NCBI GenBank assembly: GCA_920105625.2
Contig: OV050032.1
Location: forward strand, 71,529,879 to 71,593,878
Origin: Clusia tigrina
Taxonomy: Eukaryota > Arthropoda > Insecta > Diptera > Clusiidae
Direction: 5' to 3'
Length of the DNA: 64,000 nucleotides
In this document: positions 34,901 to 50,100 of the stretch, piece after piece
Numbering within the stretch: position 1 is the stretch's first letter
Layout: each line of letters starts with the position of its first letter
Position numbers and translations under genes: made by a program
The notes under the pieces: model-generated
The model's input: the letters and a program-made list of their open reading frames with translations, nothing else
Told to the model about the DNA's origin: nothing
The model's database searches: none

Positions 34901-37900
34901 CGTACCGTATAGAAGTTAGGGCCATTTGAAGTTTTATCAGTGTTTGATTTGGGACTCAAGGGTAGCATAGCATTAAGCGATAGCTTAAATTGACAAGAGG
35001 CTCGAGTACTTTATTGTTACACACTTTCAAGGTTTTATGACGCTCCAGTAAAAAGTTACAAGCATTTGTATGTTGCAAACTTTGATAGGTGTAGGACGTA
35101 CCGTCAAGAAGTTAGGGCCATTTAAAGTTTTATCAGTGTTTGATTTGGGACTCAAGGGAAGCATGGCTTTGAGCGATAGATTAAATTGACAAGAGGCTCG
35201 AGTACTTTATTATTACAACATTTCAAGGTTTAATGACGCTCCAGTAAAAAGTTACAAGCATTTCTATGTTACAAACTTTGATAGGTGTAGGACGTACCGT
35301 ATAGAAGTTATTGCCATTTGTAGTTTTATCAGTGTTTGATTTGGGACTCAAGGGTAGCATAGCTTTGAGCGATAGCTTAAATTGACAAGAGGCTCGGGTA
35401 CTTTATTGTTACAAAATTTCAAGGTTTTATGACGCTCCAGTAAAAAGTTCTAAGAATTTGTATGTAGCAAACTTTGATAGGTGTAGGACGTACCGTATAG
35501 AAGTTAGGGCCATTTGAAGTTTTATCAGTGTTTGATTTTGGGACTCAAGGGTAGCATAGCTTTGAGCGATGGCTTAAATTGACAAGAGGCTCGAGTACTT
35601 TATTGTTACAAAATTTCAAGGTTTTATGACGCTCCAGTAAAAAGTTACAAGCATTTGTATGTTGCAAACTTTGATAGGTGTAGGACGTACCGTATAGAAG
35701 TTAGGGCCATTTGAAGTTTTATCAGTGTTAGATTTGGGACTCAAGGGTAGCATAGCTTTGAGCGATAACTTAAATTGACAAGAGGCTCGAGTACTTTATT
35801 GTTACACACTTTCAAGGATTTATGACGCTCCAGTAAAAAGTTACAAGCATTTGTATGTTGCAAACTTTGATAGGTGTAGAACGTACCGTATAGAAGTTAG
35901 GGCCATTTGAAGTTTTATCAGTGTTTGATTTGGGACTCAAGGGTAGCATAGCATTGAGCGATAGCTTAAATTGACAAGAGGCTCGAGTACTTTATTGTTA
36001 CACACTTTCAAGGTTTTATGACGCTCCAGTAAAAAGTTACAAGCATTTGTATGTTGCAAAGTTTGATAGGTGTAGGACGTACCGTCTAGAAGTTAGGGCC
36101 ATTTAAAGTTTTATCAGTATTTGATTTGGGACTCAAGGGTAGCATGGCTTTGAGCGATGGATTAAATTGACAAGAGGCTCGAGTACTTTATTATTACAAC
36201 ATTTCAAGATTTAATGACGCTCCAGTAAAAAGTTACAAGCATTTCTATGTTACAAACTTTGATAGGTGTAGGACATACCGTATAGAAGTTATTGCCATTT
36301 GTAGTTTTATCAGTGTTTGATTTGGGACTCAAGGGTAGCATAGCTTTGAGCGATAGCTTAAATTGACAAGAGGCTCGAGTACTTTATTGTTACACACTTT
36401 CAAGGTTTTATGACGCTCCAGTAAAAAGTTACAAGCATTTGTATGTTGCAAACTTTGATAGGTGTGGGACGTACCGTATAGAAGTTAGGCCAATTTGAAG
36501 TTTTATCAGTGTTTGATTTGGGACTCAAGGATAGCATAGCTTTGAGCAATAGCTTAAATTGACAAGTGGCTCGAGTACTTTATTGTTACAAAATTTCAAG
36601 GTTCTATGACGCTCCAGTAAAAAGTTGCAAGCATTTGTATGTTGCAAACTTTGATAGATGTAGGTTATACCGTATAGAAGTTAGGGCCATTTGAAGTCTT
36701 TTCAGTGTTTGATTTGGGACTCAAGGGTAGCATAGCTTTGAGCGATAGCTTAAATTGACAAGAGGCTCGAGTACTTTATTGTTACAACATTTCAAGGTTT
36801 TATGACGCTCCAATAAAAAGTTACAAGCATTTGAATGTTGCAAACTTTGATATGTGTAGGACGTACCGTATAGAAGTTAGGGCCATTTGAAGTTTTATCT
36901 GTGTTTGATTTGGGACTCAAGGATAGCATAGCTTTGAGCGATAGCTTAAATTGACAAGAGGCTCGAGTACTTTATTGTTACAAAATTTCAAGTTTCTATG
37001 ACGCTCCAGTAAAAAGTTGCAAGGATTTGTATGTTGCAAACTTTGATAGATGTAGGTTATACCGTATAGAAGCTAGGGCCATTTGAAGTTTTATCAGTGT
37101 TTGATTTGGGACTCAAGTGTATCATATCTTTGAGCGATAGCTTAAATTGACAAGAGGCTCGAGTACTTTATTGTTACAAAATTTCAAGGTTTTATGACGC
37201 TCCAGTAAAAAGTTACAAGCATGTGTATGTTGAAAACTTTGATAGGTGTAGGACGTACCGTATAGAAGTTAGGGCCATTTGAAGTTTTATCAGTGTTTGA
37301 TTTGGAACTCAAGGATAGCATAGCTTTGAGCGATAGCTTAAATTGACAAGAGGCTCGCGTAATTGATTGTTAAAAAATTTCAAGGTTTTATGACGCTCCA
37401 GTAAAAAGTTACCAGCATTTATATGTTGCAAACTTTGATAGGTGTAGGACGTACCGTATAGAAGTTAGGGCCATTTGAAGTTTTATCAGTGTTTGATTTG
37501 GGACTCAAGGGTAGCATAGCTTTGAGCGATAACTTAAATTGACAAGAGGCTCGAGTACTTTATTGTTACACACTTTCAAGGTTTTATGACGCTCCAGTAA
37601 AAAGTTACAAGCATTTGTATGTTGCAAACTTTGATAGGTGTAGGACGTACCGTCTAAAAGTTAGGGGCATTTAAAGTTTTATCAGTGTTTGATTTGGGAC
37701 TCAAGGGTAGCATGGCTTTGAGCGATGGATTAAATTGACAAGAGGCTCGAGTACTTTATTATTACAACATTTCAAGATTTAATGACGCTCCAGTAAAAAG
37801 TTACAAGCATTTCTATGTTACAAACTTTGATAGGTGTAGGACATACCGTATAGAAGTTATTGCCATTTGTAGTTTTATCAGTGTTTGATTTGGGACTCAA

Positions 37901-38300
37901 GGGTAGCATAGCTTTGCGCGATAGCTTAAATTGAAAAGAGGCTCGAGTACTTTATTGTTACACACTTTCAAGGTTTTATGACGCTCCAGTAAAAAGTTAC
38001 AAGCATTTGTATGTTGCAAACTTTGATAGGTGTGGGACGTACCGTATAGAAGTTAGGGCCATTTGAAGTTTTATCAGTGTTTGATTTGGGACTCAAGGAT
38101 AGCATAGCTTTGAACGATAGCTTAAATTGACAAGAGGCTCGAGAACTTTATTGTTACAAAATTTCAAGGTTCTATGACGCTCCAGTAAAAAGTTGCAAGC
38201 ATTTGTATGTTGCAAACTTTGATAGATGTAGGTTATACCGTATAGAAGTTAGGGCCATTTGAAGTCTTTTCAGTGTTTGATTTGGGATAGCTTTGAGCGA
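32000..38300 (+). repeat. 17-18-monomer relation with embedded 4-mer
   Basis: TGTTAGAT is at 32198 and 35726, 3,528 bp (18 x 196) apart. The GAAGTCTTTTCAG variant is at 33164 and 36693, 3,529 bp, the extra base matching a missing base near 32430 in the first copy. Further right the offset becomes 3,332 bp (17 monomers; CTCGTG at 34021, CTCGCG at 37353). Inside, GTTCTA at 34663 and 35447 marks a 784 bp repeat. One extra T lies at about 35534. Confidence 0.75.
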
Positions 38301-41300
38301 TAGCTTAAATTGACAAGAGGCTCGAGTACTTTATTGTTACAACATTTCAAGGTTTTTTGACGCTCCAGTAAAAAGTTCCAAGCATTTGAATGTTGCAAAC
38401 TTTGATAGGTGTAGGACGTACCGTATAGAAGTTAGGGCCATTTGAAATATTATCAGTGTTTGATTTGGGACTCAAGGATAGCATAGCTTTGAGCGATAGC
38501 TTAAATTGGCAAGAGGCTCGAGTACTTTATTGTTACACACTTTCAAGGTTTTATGACGCTCCAGTAAAAAGTTACAAGCATTTGTATGTTGCAAACTTTG
38601 ATAGGTGTGGGACGTACCGTATAGAAGTTAGGGCCATTTGAAGTTTTATCAGTGTTTGATTTGGGACTCAAGGATAGCATAGCTTTGAGCGATAGCTTAA
38701 ATTGACAAGAGGCTCGAGTACTTTATTGTTACAAAATTTCAAGGTTCTATGACGCTCCAGTAAAAAGTTGCAAGCATTTGTATGTTGCAAACTTTGATAG
38801 ATGTAGGTTATACCGTATAGAAGCTAGGGCCATTTGAAGTTTTATCAATGTTTGATTTGGGACTCAAGTGTATCATAGCTTTGAGCGATAGCTTAAATTG
38901 CCAAGAGGCTCGAGTACTTTATTGTTACAAAATTTCAAGGTTTTATGACGCTCCAGTAAAAAGTTACAAGCATGTGTATGTTGCAAACTTTGATAGGTGT
39001 AGGACGTACTGTATAGAAGTTAGGGCCATTTGAAGTTTTATCAGTGTTTGATTTGGGACTCAAGGGTAGCATAGCTTTGAGCGATGGCTTAAATTGACAA
39101 GAGGCTCGAATACTTTATTGTTACACACTTTCAAGGTTTTATGACGCTCCAGTAAAAAGTTACAAGCATTTGTATGTTGCAAGCTTTGATAGGTGTAGGA
39201 CGTACCGTCAAGAAGTTAGGGCCATTTAAAGTTTTATCAGTGTTTGATTTGGGACTCAAGGGAAGCATGGCTTTGGGCGATAGATTAAATTGACAAGAGG
39301 CTCGAGTACTTTATTATTACAACATTTCAAGGTTTAATGACGCTCCAGTAAAAAGTTACAAGCATTTCTATGTTACAAACTTTGATAGGTGTAGGACGTA
39401 CCGTATAGAAGTTATTGCCATTTGTAGTTTTATCAGTGTTTGATTTGGGACTCAAGGGTAGCATAGCTTTGAGCGATAGCTTAAATTGACAAGAGGCTCG
39501 AGTACTTTATTGTTACAAAATTTCAAGGTTTTATGACGCTCCAGTAAAAAGTTCTAAGCATTTGTATGTAGCAAACTTTGATAGGTGTAGGACGTACCGT
39601 ATAGAAGTTAGGGCCATTTGAAGTTTTATCAGTGTTTGATTTGGGACTCAAGGGTAGCATAGCTTTGAGCGATAACTTAAATTGACAAGAGGCTCGAGTA
39701 CTTTATTGTTACAAAATTTCAAGGTTTTATGACGCTCCAGTAAAAAGTTCTAAGCATTTGTATGTAGCAAATTTTGATAGGTGTAGGACGTACCGTATAG
39801 AAGTTAGGGCCATTTGAAGTTTTATCAGTGTTTGATTTGCGACTCAAGGGTAGCATAGCATTAAGCGATAGCTTAAATTGACAAGATGCTCGAGTACTTT
39901 ATTGTTACACACTTTCTAGGGTTTATGACGCTCCAGTAAAAAGTTACAAGCATTTGTATGTTGCAAACTTTGATAGGTGTAGGACGTACCGTCAAGAAGT
40001 TAGGGCCATTTAAAGTTTTATCAGTGTTTGATTTGGGACTCCAGGATAGCATAGCTTTGAGCGATAGCTTAAATTGACAAGAGGCTCGAGTAATTTATTG
40101 TTACAAAATTTCAAGGTTTTATGACGCTCCAGTAAAAATTTACAAGCATTTGTATGTTGTAAACTTTGATAGGTGTAGGACGTACCGTCAAGAAGTTAGG
40201 GTCATTTAAAGTTTTTTCAGTGTTTGATTTGGGACTCAAGGGAAGCATGGCTTTGAGCGATAGATTAAATTGACAAGAGGCTCGAGTACTTTATTATTAC
40301 AACATTTCAAGGTTTAATGACGCTCCAGTAAAAAGTTACAAGCATTTCTATGCTACAAACTTTGATAGGTGTAGGACGTACCGTATAGAAGTTATTGCCA
40401 TTTGTAGTTTTAACAGTGTTTGATTTGGGACTCAAGGGTAGCATAGCTTTGAGCGATAGCTTAAATTGACAAGAGGCTCGAGTACTTTATTGTTACAAAA
40501 TTTCAAGGTTTTATGACGCTCCAGTAAAAAGTTCTAAGCATTTGTATGTAGCAAACTTTGATAGGTGTAGGACGTACCGTATAGAAGTTAGGGCCATTTG
40601 AAGTTTTATCAGTGTTTGATTTCGGACTCAAGGGTAGCATAGCTTTGAGCGATAACTTAAATTGACAAGAGGCTCGAGTACTTTATTGTTACACACTTTC
40701 AAGGTTTTATGACGCTCCAGTAAAAAGTTACAAGCATTTCTATGTTGCAAACTTTGATAGGTGTAGGACGTACCGTATAGAAGTTAGGGCCATTTGAAGT
40801 TTTATCAGTGTTTGATTTGGGACTCAAGGGTAGCATAGCATTCAGCGATAGCTTAAATTGACAAGAGGCTCGAGTACTTTATTGTTACACACTTTCAAGG
40901 TTTTATGACGCTCCAGTAAAAAGTTACAAGCATTTGTATGTTGCAAACTTTGATAGGTGTAGGACGTACCGTCAAGAAGTTAGGGCCATTTAAAGTTTTA
41001 TCAGTGTTTGATTTGGGACTCAAGGGAAGCATGGCTTTGAGCGATAGATTAAATTGACAAGAGGCTCGAGTACTTTATTATTACAACATTTCAAGGTTTA
41101 ATGACGCTCCAGTAAAAAGTTACAAGCATTTCTATGTTACAAACTTTGATAGGTGTAGGACGTACCGTATAGAAGTTATTGCCATTTGTAGTTTTATCAG
41201 TGTTTGATTTGGGACTCAAGGGTAGCATAGCTTTGAGCGATAGCTTAAATTGACAAGAGGCTCGAGTACTTTATTGTTACAAAATTTCAAGGTTTTATGA

Positions 41301-44150
41301 CGCTCCAGTAAAAAGTTATAAGCATTTGTATGTAGCAAACTTTGATAGGTGTAGGACGTACCGTATAGAAGTTATTGCCATTTGTAGTTTTATCAGTGAT
41401 TGATTTGGGACTCAAGGGTAGCATAGCTTTGAGCGATAGCTTAAATTGACAAGAGGCTCGAGTACTTTATTGTTACACACTTTCAAGGTTTTATGACGCT
41501 CCAGTAAAAAGTTACAAGCATTTGTATGTTGCAAACTTTGATAGGTGTGGGACGTACCGTATAGAAGTTAGGGCCATTTGAAGTTTTATCAGTGTTTGAT
41601 TTTGGACTCAAGGATAGCATAGCTTTGAGCGATAGCTTAAATTGACAAGAGGCTCGAGTACTTTATTGTTACAAAATTTCAAGGTTTTATGACGCTCCAG
41701 TAAAAATTTACAAGCATTTGTATGTTGCAAACTTTGATAGGTGTAGGACGTACCGTCTAGAAAATAGGGCCATTTAAAGTTTTATCAGTGTTTGATTTGG
41801 GACTCAAGGGAAGCATGGCTTTGGGCGATAGATTAAATTGACAAGAGGCTCGAGTACTTTATTATTACAACATTTCAAGGTTTAATGACGCTCCAGTAAA
41901 AAGTTACAAGCATTTCTATGTTACAAACTTTGATAGGTGTAGGACGTACCGTATAGAAGTTATTGCCATTTGTAGTTTTATCAGTGTTTGATTTGGGACT
42001 CAAGGGTAGCATAGCTTTGAGCGATAGCTTAAATTGACAAGAGGCTCGAGTACTTTATTGTTACAAAATTTCAAGGTTTTATGACGCTCCAGTAAAAAGT
42101 TCTAAGCATTTGTATGTAGCAAACTTTGATAGGTGTAGGACGTACCGTATAGAAGTTAGGGCCATTTGAAGTTTTATCAGTGTTTGATTTGGGACTCAAG
42201 ATAAGCATAGCTTTGAGCGATAACTTAAATTGACAAGAGGCTCGAGTACTTTATTGTTAAACACTTTCAAGGTTTTATGACGCTCCAGTAAAAAGTTACA
42301 AGCATTTCTATGTTGCAAACTTTGATAGGTGTAGGACGTACCGTATTGAAGTTAGGGCCATTTGAAGTTTTATCAGTGTTTGATTTGCGACTCAAGGGTA
42401 GCATAGCATTAAGCGATAGCTTAAATTGCCAAGAGGCTCGAGTACTTCATTGTTAAACACTTTCAAGGTTTTATGACGCTCCAGTAAAAAGTTACAAGCA
42501 TTTCTATGTTGCAAACTTTGATAGGTGTAGGACGTACCGTATAGAAGTTATTGCCATTTGTAGTTTTATCAGTGTTTGATTTGGGACTCAAGGGTAGCAT
42601 AGCTTTGAGCGATAGCTTAAATTGACAAGAGGCTCGAGTACTTTATTGTTACACACTTTCAAGGTTTTATGACGCTCCAGTAAAAAGTTACAAGCATTTG
42701 TATGTTGCAAACTTTGATAGGTGTGGGACGTACCGTATAGAAGTTAGGGCCATTTGAAGTTTTATCAGTGTTTGATTTGGGACTCAAGGGTAGCATAGCT
42801 TTGAGCGATAGCTTAAATTGACAAGAGGCTCGCGTACTTTATTGTTACAAAATTTCAAGGTTTTATGACGCTCCAGTAAAAAGTTCTAAGCATTTGTATG
42901 TAGCAAACTTTGATAGGTGTAGGACGTACCGTATAGAAGTTAGGGCCATTTGAAGTTTTATCAGTGTTTCATTTCGGACTCAAGGGTAGCATAGCTTTGA
43001 GCGATAACTTAAATTGACAAGAGGCTCGAGTACTTTATTGTTACACACTTTCAAGATTTTATGACGCTCCAGTAAAAAGTTACAAGCATTTGTATGTTGC
43101 AAACTTTGATAGGTGTGGGACGTACCGTATAGAAGTTAGGGCCATTTGAAGTTTTATCAGTGTTTGATTTTGGACTCAAGGATAGCATAGCTTTGAGCGA
43201 TAGCTTAAATTGACAAGAGGCTCGAGTAATTTATTGTTACAAAATTTCAAGGTTTTATAACGCTCCAGTAAAAATTTACAAGCATTTGTATGTTGCAAAC
43301 TTTGATAGGTGTAGGACGTACCGTCAAGAAGTTAGGGCCATTTAAAGTTTTTTCAGTGTTTGATTTGGGACTCAAGGGAAGCATGGCTTTGAGCGATAGA
43401 TTAAATTGACAAGAGGCTCGAGTACTTTATTATTACAACATTTCAAGGTTTAATGACGCTCCACTAAAAAGTTACAAGCATTTCTATGCTACAAACTTTG
43501 ATAGGTGTAGGACGTACCGTATAGAAGTTATTGCCATTTGTAGTTTTATCAGTGTTTGATTTGGGACTCAAGGGTAGCATAGCTTTGAGCGATAGCTTAA
43601 ATTGACAAGAGGCTCGAGTACTTTATTGTTACAAAATTTCAAGGTTTTATGACGCTCCAGTAAAAAGTTCTAAGCATTTGTATGTAGCAAACTTTGATAG
43701 GTGTAGGACGTACCGTATAGAAGTTAGGGCCATTTGAAGTTTTATCAGTGTTTGATTTCGGACTCAAGGGTAGCATAGCTTTGAGCGATAACTTAAATTG
43801 ACAAGAGGCTCGAGTACTTTATTGTTACACACTTCCAAGGTTTTATGACGCTCCAGTAAAAAGTTACAAGCATTTCTATGTTGCAAACTTTGATAGGTGT
43901 AGGACGTACCGTATAGAAGTTAGGGCCATTTGAAGTTTTATCAGTGTTTGATTTGGGACTCAAGGGTAGCATAGCATTCAGCGATAGCTTAAATTGACAA
44001 GAGGCTCGAGTACTTTATTGTTACACACTTTCAAGGTTTTATGACGCTCCAGTAAAAAGTTACAAGCATTTGTATGTTGCAAACTTTGATAGGTGTAGGA
44101 CGTACCGTCAAGAAGTTAGGGCCATTTGAAGTTTTATCAGTGTTTGATTT
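36690..44150 (+). repeat. 8-mer and 16-mer related segments
   Basis: GAAGTCTTTTCAG recurs at 36693 and 38261 (1,568 bp, 8 monomers). About 40.1-41.0 and 43.2-44.1 kb match at 3,136 bp (16 monomers): the TATGCTAC variant is at 40351 and 43487, ATTCAGCG at 40840 and 43976. A monomer with a 13 bp deletion lies at about 38287 (TTTGGGA joined to TAGCTTTGAG). The rest is satellite of mixed order. Confidence 0.75.
38270..38300 (+). repeat. Satellite monomer with 13 bp deletion
   Basis: TTTGGGA is joined to TAGCTTTGAGC, losing CTCAAGGGTAGCA. The left breakpoint is the same as that of the 26 bp deletion near 8005; the right breakpoint is the first instead of the second ATAGCTT string. Confidence 0.88.
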
Positions 44151-47100
44151 GGGACTCAAGGGTAGCTTAGCTTTGAGCGATAGCTTAAATTGACAAGAGG
44201 CTCGAGTACTTTATTGTTACACACTTTCAAGGTTTTATGACGCTCCAGTAAAAAGTTACAAGCATTTGTATGTTGCAAACTTTGATAGGTGTGGGACGTA
44301 CCGTATAGAAGTTAGGGCCATTTGAAGTTTTATCAGTGTTTGATTTTGGACTCAAGGATAGCATAGCTTTGAGCGATAGCTTAAATTGACAAGAGGCTCG
44401 AGTACTTTATTGTTACAAAATTTCAAGGTTTTATGACGCTCCAGTAAAAATTTACAAAGCATTTGTATGTTGCAAACTTTGATAGGTGTAGGACGTACCG
44501 TCTAGAAAATAGGGCCATTTAAAGTTTTATCAGTGTTTGATTTGGGACTCAAGGGTAGCATAGCTTTGAGCGATAACTTAAATTGACAAGAGGCTCGAGT
44601 ACTTTATTGTTACAAAATTTCAAGGTTTTATGACGCTCCAGTAAAAAGTTGCAAGCATTTGTATATTGCAAACTTTGATAGGTGTAGGACGTACCGTATA
44701 GAAGTTAGGGCCATTTGAAGTTTTATCACTGTTTGATTTGAGACTCAAGGGTAGCATAGCTTTGAGCGATAGCTTAATTTGACAAGAGGCTCGAGTACTT
44801 TATTGTTACAACATTTCAAGGTTGAATGACGCTCCAGTAAAAAGTTACAAGCATTTCTATGTTACAAACTTTAATATGTGTAGGACGTACCGTATAGAAG
44901 TTATTGCCATTTGTAGTTTTATCAGTGTTTGATTTGGGACTCAAGGGTAGCATAGCTTTGAGCGATAGCTTAAATTGACAAGAGTACTTTATTGTTACAC
45001 ACTTTCAAGGTTTTATGACGCTCCAGTAAAAAGTTACAAGCATTTGTATGTTGCAAACTTTGATAGGTGTAGGACGTACCGTATAGAAGTTAGGGCCATT
45101 TGAAATATTATCAGTGTTTGATTTGGGACTCAAGGGTAGCATAGCTTTGAGCGAAAGCTTAAATTGACAAGAGGCTCGAGTACTTTATTGTTACACACTT
45201 TCAAAGTTTTATGAAGCTCCAGTAAAAAGTTGCAAGCATTTGTATGTTGCAAACTTTGATAGGTGTGGGACGTACCGTATAGAAGTTAGGGCCATTTGAA
45301 GTTTTATCAGTGTTTGATTTGGGACTCAAGGATAGCATAGCTTTGAGCGATAGCTTAAATTGACAAGAGGCTCGAGTACTTGATTGTTAAAAAATTTCAA
45401 GGTTTTATGACGCTCCAGTAAAAATTTACAAGCATTTGTATGTTGCAAACTTTGATAGGTGTAGGACGTACCGTATAGAAGTTAGGGCCATTTGAAATAT
45501 TATAAGTGTTTGATTTGGGACTCAAGGGTAGCATAGCTTTGAGCGATAGCTTAAATTGACAAGAGGCTCGAGTACTTTATTGTTACACACTTTCAAGGTT
45601 TTATGACGCTCCAGTAAAAAGTTACAAGCATTTGTATGTTGCTAACTTTGATAGGTGTAGGACGTACCGTATAGAAGTTAGGGCCATTTGAAGTTTTATC
45701 AGTGTTTGATTTGGGACTCAAGGTTAGCATAGCTTTGAGCGATAGCTTAAATTGGCAAGAGGCTCGAGTACTTCATTGTTACACACTTTCAAGGTTTTAT
45801 GACGCTCCAGTAAAAAGTTACAAGCATTTGTATGTTGCAAACTTTGATAGGTGTGGGACGTACCGTATAGAAGTTAGGGCCATTTGAAGTTTTATCAGTG
45901 TTTGATTTGGGACTGAAGGATAGCATAGCTTTGAGCGATAGCTTAAATTGACAAGAGGCTCGAGTACTTTATTGTTACAAAATTTCAAGGTTTTATGACG
46001 CTCCAGTAAAAAGTTCTAAGCATTTCTATGTTGCAAACTTTGATAGGTGTAGGACGTACCGTATAGAAGTTAGGGCCATTTGAAGTTTTATCAGTGTTTG
46101 ATTTGGGACTCAAGGGTAGCATAGCATTCAGCGATAGCTTAAATTGACAAGAGGCTCGAGTACTTTATTGTTACACACTTTCAAGGTTTTATGACGCTCC
46201 AGTAAAAAGTTACAAGCATTTGTATGTTGCAAACTTTGATAGGTGTAGGACGTACCGTCAAGAAGTTAGGGCCATTTGAAGTTTTATCAGTGTTTGATTT
46301 GGGACTCAAGGGTAGCTTAGCTTTGAGCGATAGCTTAAATTGACAAGAGGCTCGAGTACTTTATTGTTACACACTTTCAAGGTTTTATGACGCTCCAGTA
46401 AAAAGTTACAAGCATTTGTATGTTGCAAACTTTGATAGGTGTGGGACGTACCGTATAGAAGTTAGGGCCATTTGAAGTTTTATCAGTGTTTGATTTTGGA
46501 CTCAAGGATAGCATAGCTTTGAGCGATAGCTTAAATTGACAAGAGGCTCGAGTACTTTATTGTTACAAAATTTCAAGGTTTTATGACGCTCCAGTAAAAA
46601 TTTACAAAGCATTTGTATGTTGCAAACTTTGATAGGTGTAGGACGTACCGTCTAGAAAATAGGGCCATTTAAAGTTTTATCAGTGTTTGATTTGGGACTC
46701 AAGGGTAGCATAGCTTTGAGCGATAACTTAAATTGACAAGAGGCTCGAGTACTTTATTGTTACAAAATTTCAAGGTTTTATGACGCTCCAGTAAAAAGTT
46801 GCAAGCATTTGTATATTGCAAACTTTGATAGGTGTAGGACGTACCGTATAGAAGTTAGGGCCATTTGAAGTTTTATCACTGTTTGATTTGAGACTCAAGG
46901 GTAGCATAGCTTTGAGCGATAGCTTAATTTGACAAGAGGCTCGAGTACTTTATTGTTACAACATTTCAAGGTTGAATGACGCTCCAGTAAAAAGTTACAA
47001 GCATTTCTATGTTACAAACTTTAATATGTGTAGGACGTACCGTATAGAAGTTATTGCCATTTGTAGTTTTATCAGTGTTTGATTTGGGACTCAAGGGTAG

Positions 47101-50100
47101 CATAGCTTTGAGCGATAGCTTAAATTGACAAGAGGCTCGAGTACTTTATTGTTACACACTTTCAAGGTTTTATGACGCTCCAGTAAAAAGTTACAAGCAT
47201 TTGTATGTTGCAAACTTTGATAGGTGTAGGACGTACCGTATAGAAGTTAGGGCCATTTGAAATATTATCAGTGTTTGATTTGGGACTCAAGGGTAGCATA
47301 GCTTTGAGCGAAAGCTTAAATTGACAAGAGGCTCGAGTACTTTATTGTTACACACTTTCAAAGTTTTATGAAGCTCCAGTAAAAAGTTGCAAGCATTTGT
47401 ATGTTGCAAACTTTGATAGGTGTGGGACGTACCGTATAGAAGTTAGGGCCATTTGAAGTTTTATCAGTGTTTGATTTGGGACTCAAGGATAGCATAGCTT
47501 TGAGCGATAGCTTAAATTGACAAGAGGCTCGAGTACTTGATTGTTAAAAAATTTCAAGGTTTTATGACGCTCCAGTAAAAATTTACAAGCATTTGTATGT
47601 TGCAAACTTTGATAGGTGTAGGACGTACCGTATAGAAGTTAGGGCCATTTGAAATATTATCAGTGTTTGATTTGGGACTCAAGGGTAGCATAGCTTTGAG
47701 CGATAGCTTAAATTGACAAGAGGCTCGAGTACTTTATTGTTACACACTTTCAAGGTTTTATGACGCTCCAGTAAAAAGTTACAAGCATTTGTATGTTGCT
47801 AACTTTGATAGGTGTAGGACGTACCGTATAGAAGTTAGGGCCATTTGAAGTTTTATCAGTGTTTGATTTGGGACTCAAGGTTAGCATAGCTTTGAGCGAT
47901 AGCTTAAATTGGCAAGAGGCTCGAGTACTTCATTGTTACACACTTTCAAGGTTTTATGACGCTCCAGTAAAAAGTTACAAGCATTTGTATGTTGCAAACT
48001 TTGATAGGTGTGGGACGTACCGTATAGAAGTTAGGGCCATTTGAAGTTTTATCAGTGTTTGATTTGGGACTGAAGGATAGCATAGCTTTGAGCGATAGCT
48101 TAAATTGACAAGAGGCTCGAGTACTTTATTGTTACAAAATTTCAAGGTTTTATGACGCTCCAGTAAAAAGTTCTAAGCATTTGTATGTAGCAAACTTTGA
48201 TAGGTGTAGGACGTACCGTATAGAAGTTAGGGCCATTTGAAGTTTTATCAGTGTTTGATTTGGGACTCAAGGGTAGCTTAGCTTTGAGCGATAGCTTAAA
48301 TTGACAAGAGGCTCGAGTACTTTATTGTTACACACTTTCAAGGTTTTATGACGCTCCAGTAAAAAGTTACAAGCATTTGTATGTTGCAAACTTTAATAGG
48401 TGTAGGACGTACCGTATAGAAGTTATTGCCATTTGTAGTTTTATCAGGGTTTGATTTGGGACTCAAGGGTAGCATAGCTTTGAGCGATAGCTTAAATTGA
48501 CAAGAGGCTCGAGTACTTTATTGTTACACACTTTCAAGGTTTTATGACGCTCCAGTAAAAAGTTACAAGCATTTGTATGTTGCAAACTTTGATAGGTGTG
48601 GGACGTACCGTATAGAAGTTAGGGCCATTTGAAGTTTTATCAGTGTTTGATTTTGGACTCAAGGATAGCATAGCTTTGAGCGATAGCTTAAATTGACAAG
48701 AGGCTCGAGTACTTTATTGTTACAAAATTTCAAGGTTTTATGACGCTCCAGTAAAAATTTACAAAGCATTTGTATGTTGCAAACTTTGATAGGTGTAGGA
48801 CGTACCGTCTAGAAAATAGGGCCATTTAAAGTTTTATCAGTGTTTGATTTGGGACTCAAGGGTAGCATAGCTTTGAGCGATAACTTAAATTGACAAGAGG
48901 CTCGAGTACTTTATTGTTACAAAATTTCAAGGTTTTATGACGCTCCAGTAAAAAGTTGCAAGCATTTGTATATTGCAAACTTTGATAGGTGTAGGACGTA
49001 CCGTATAGAAGTTAGGGCCATTTGAAGTTTTATCACTGTTTGATTTGAGACTCAAGGGTAGCATAGCTTTGAGCGATAGCTTAATTTGACAAGAGGCTCG
49101 AGTACTTTATTGTTACAACATTTCAAGGTTGAATGACGCTCCAGTAAAAAGTTACAAGCATTTCTATGTTACAAACTTTAATATGTGTAGGACGTACCGT
49201 ATAGAAGTTATTGTCATTTGTAGTTTTATCAGTGTTTGATTTGGGACTCAAGGGTAGCATAGCTTTGAGCGATAGCTTAAATTGACAAGAGGCTCGAGTA
49301 CTTTATTGTTACACACTTTCAAGGTTTTATGACGCTCCAGTAAAAAGTTACAAGCATTTGTATGTTGCAAACTTTGATAGGTGTAGGACGTACCGTATAG
49401 AAGTTAGGGCCATTTGAAATATTATCAGTGTTTGATTTGGGACTCAAGGGTAGCATAGCTTTGAGCGAAAGCTTAAATTGACAAGAGGCTCGAGTACTTT
49501 ATTGTTACACACTTTCAAAGTTTTATGAAGCTCCAGTAAAAAGTTGCAAACATTTGTATGTTGCAAACTTTGATAGGTGTGGGACGTACCGTATAGAAGT
49601 TAGGGCCATTTGAAGTTTTATCAGTGTTTGATTTGGGACTCAAGGATAGCATAGCTTTGAGCGATAGCTTAAATTGACAAGAGGCTCGAGTACTTGATTG
49701 TTAAAAAATTTCAAGGTTTTATGACGCTCCAGTAAAAATTTACAAGCATTTGTATGTTGCAAACTTTGATAGGTGTAGGACGTACCGTATAGAAGTTAGG
49801 GCCATTTGAAATATTATCAGTGTTTGATTTGGGACTCAAGGGTAGCATAGCTTTGAGCGATAGCTTAAATTGACAAGAGGCTCGAGTACTTTATTGTTAC
49901 ACACTTTCAAGGTTTTATGACGCTCCAGTAAAAAGTTACAAGCATTTGTATGTTGCTAACTTTGATAGGTGTAGGACGTACCGTATAGAAGTTAGGGCCA
50001 TTTGAAGTTTTATCAGTGTTTGATTTGGGACTCAAGGTTAGCATAGCTTTGAGCGATAGCTTAAATTGGCAAGAGGCTCGAGTACTTCATTGTTACACAC

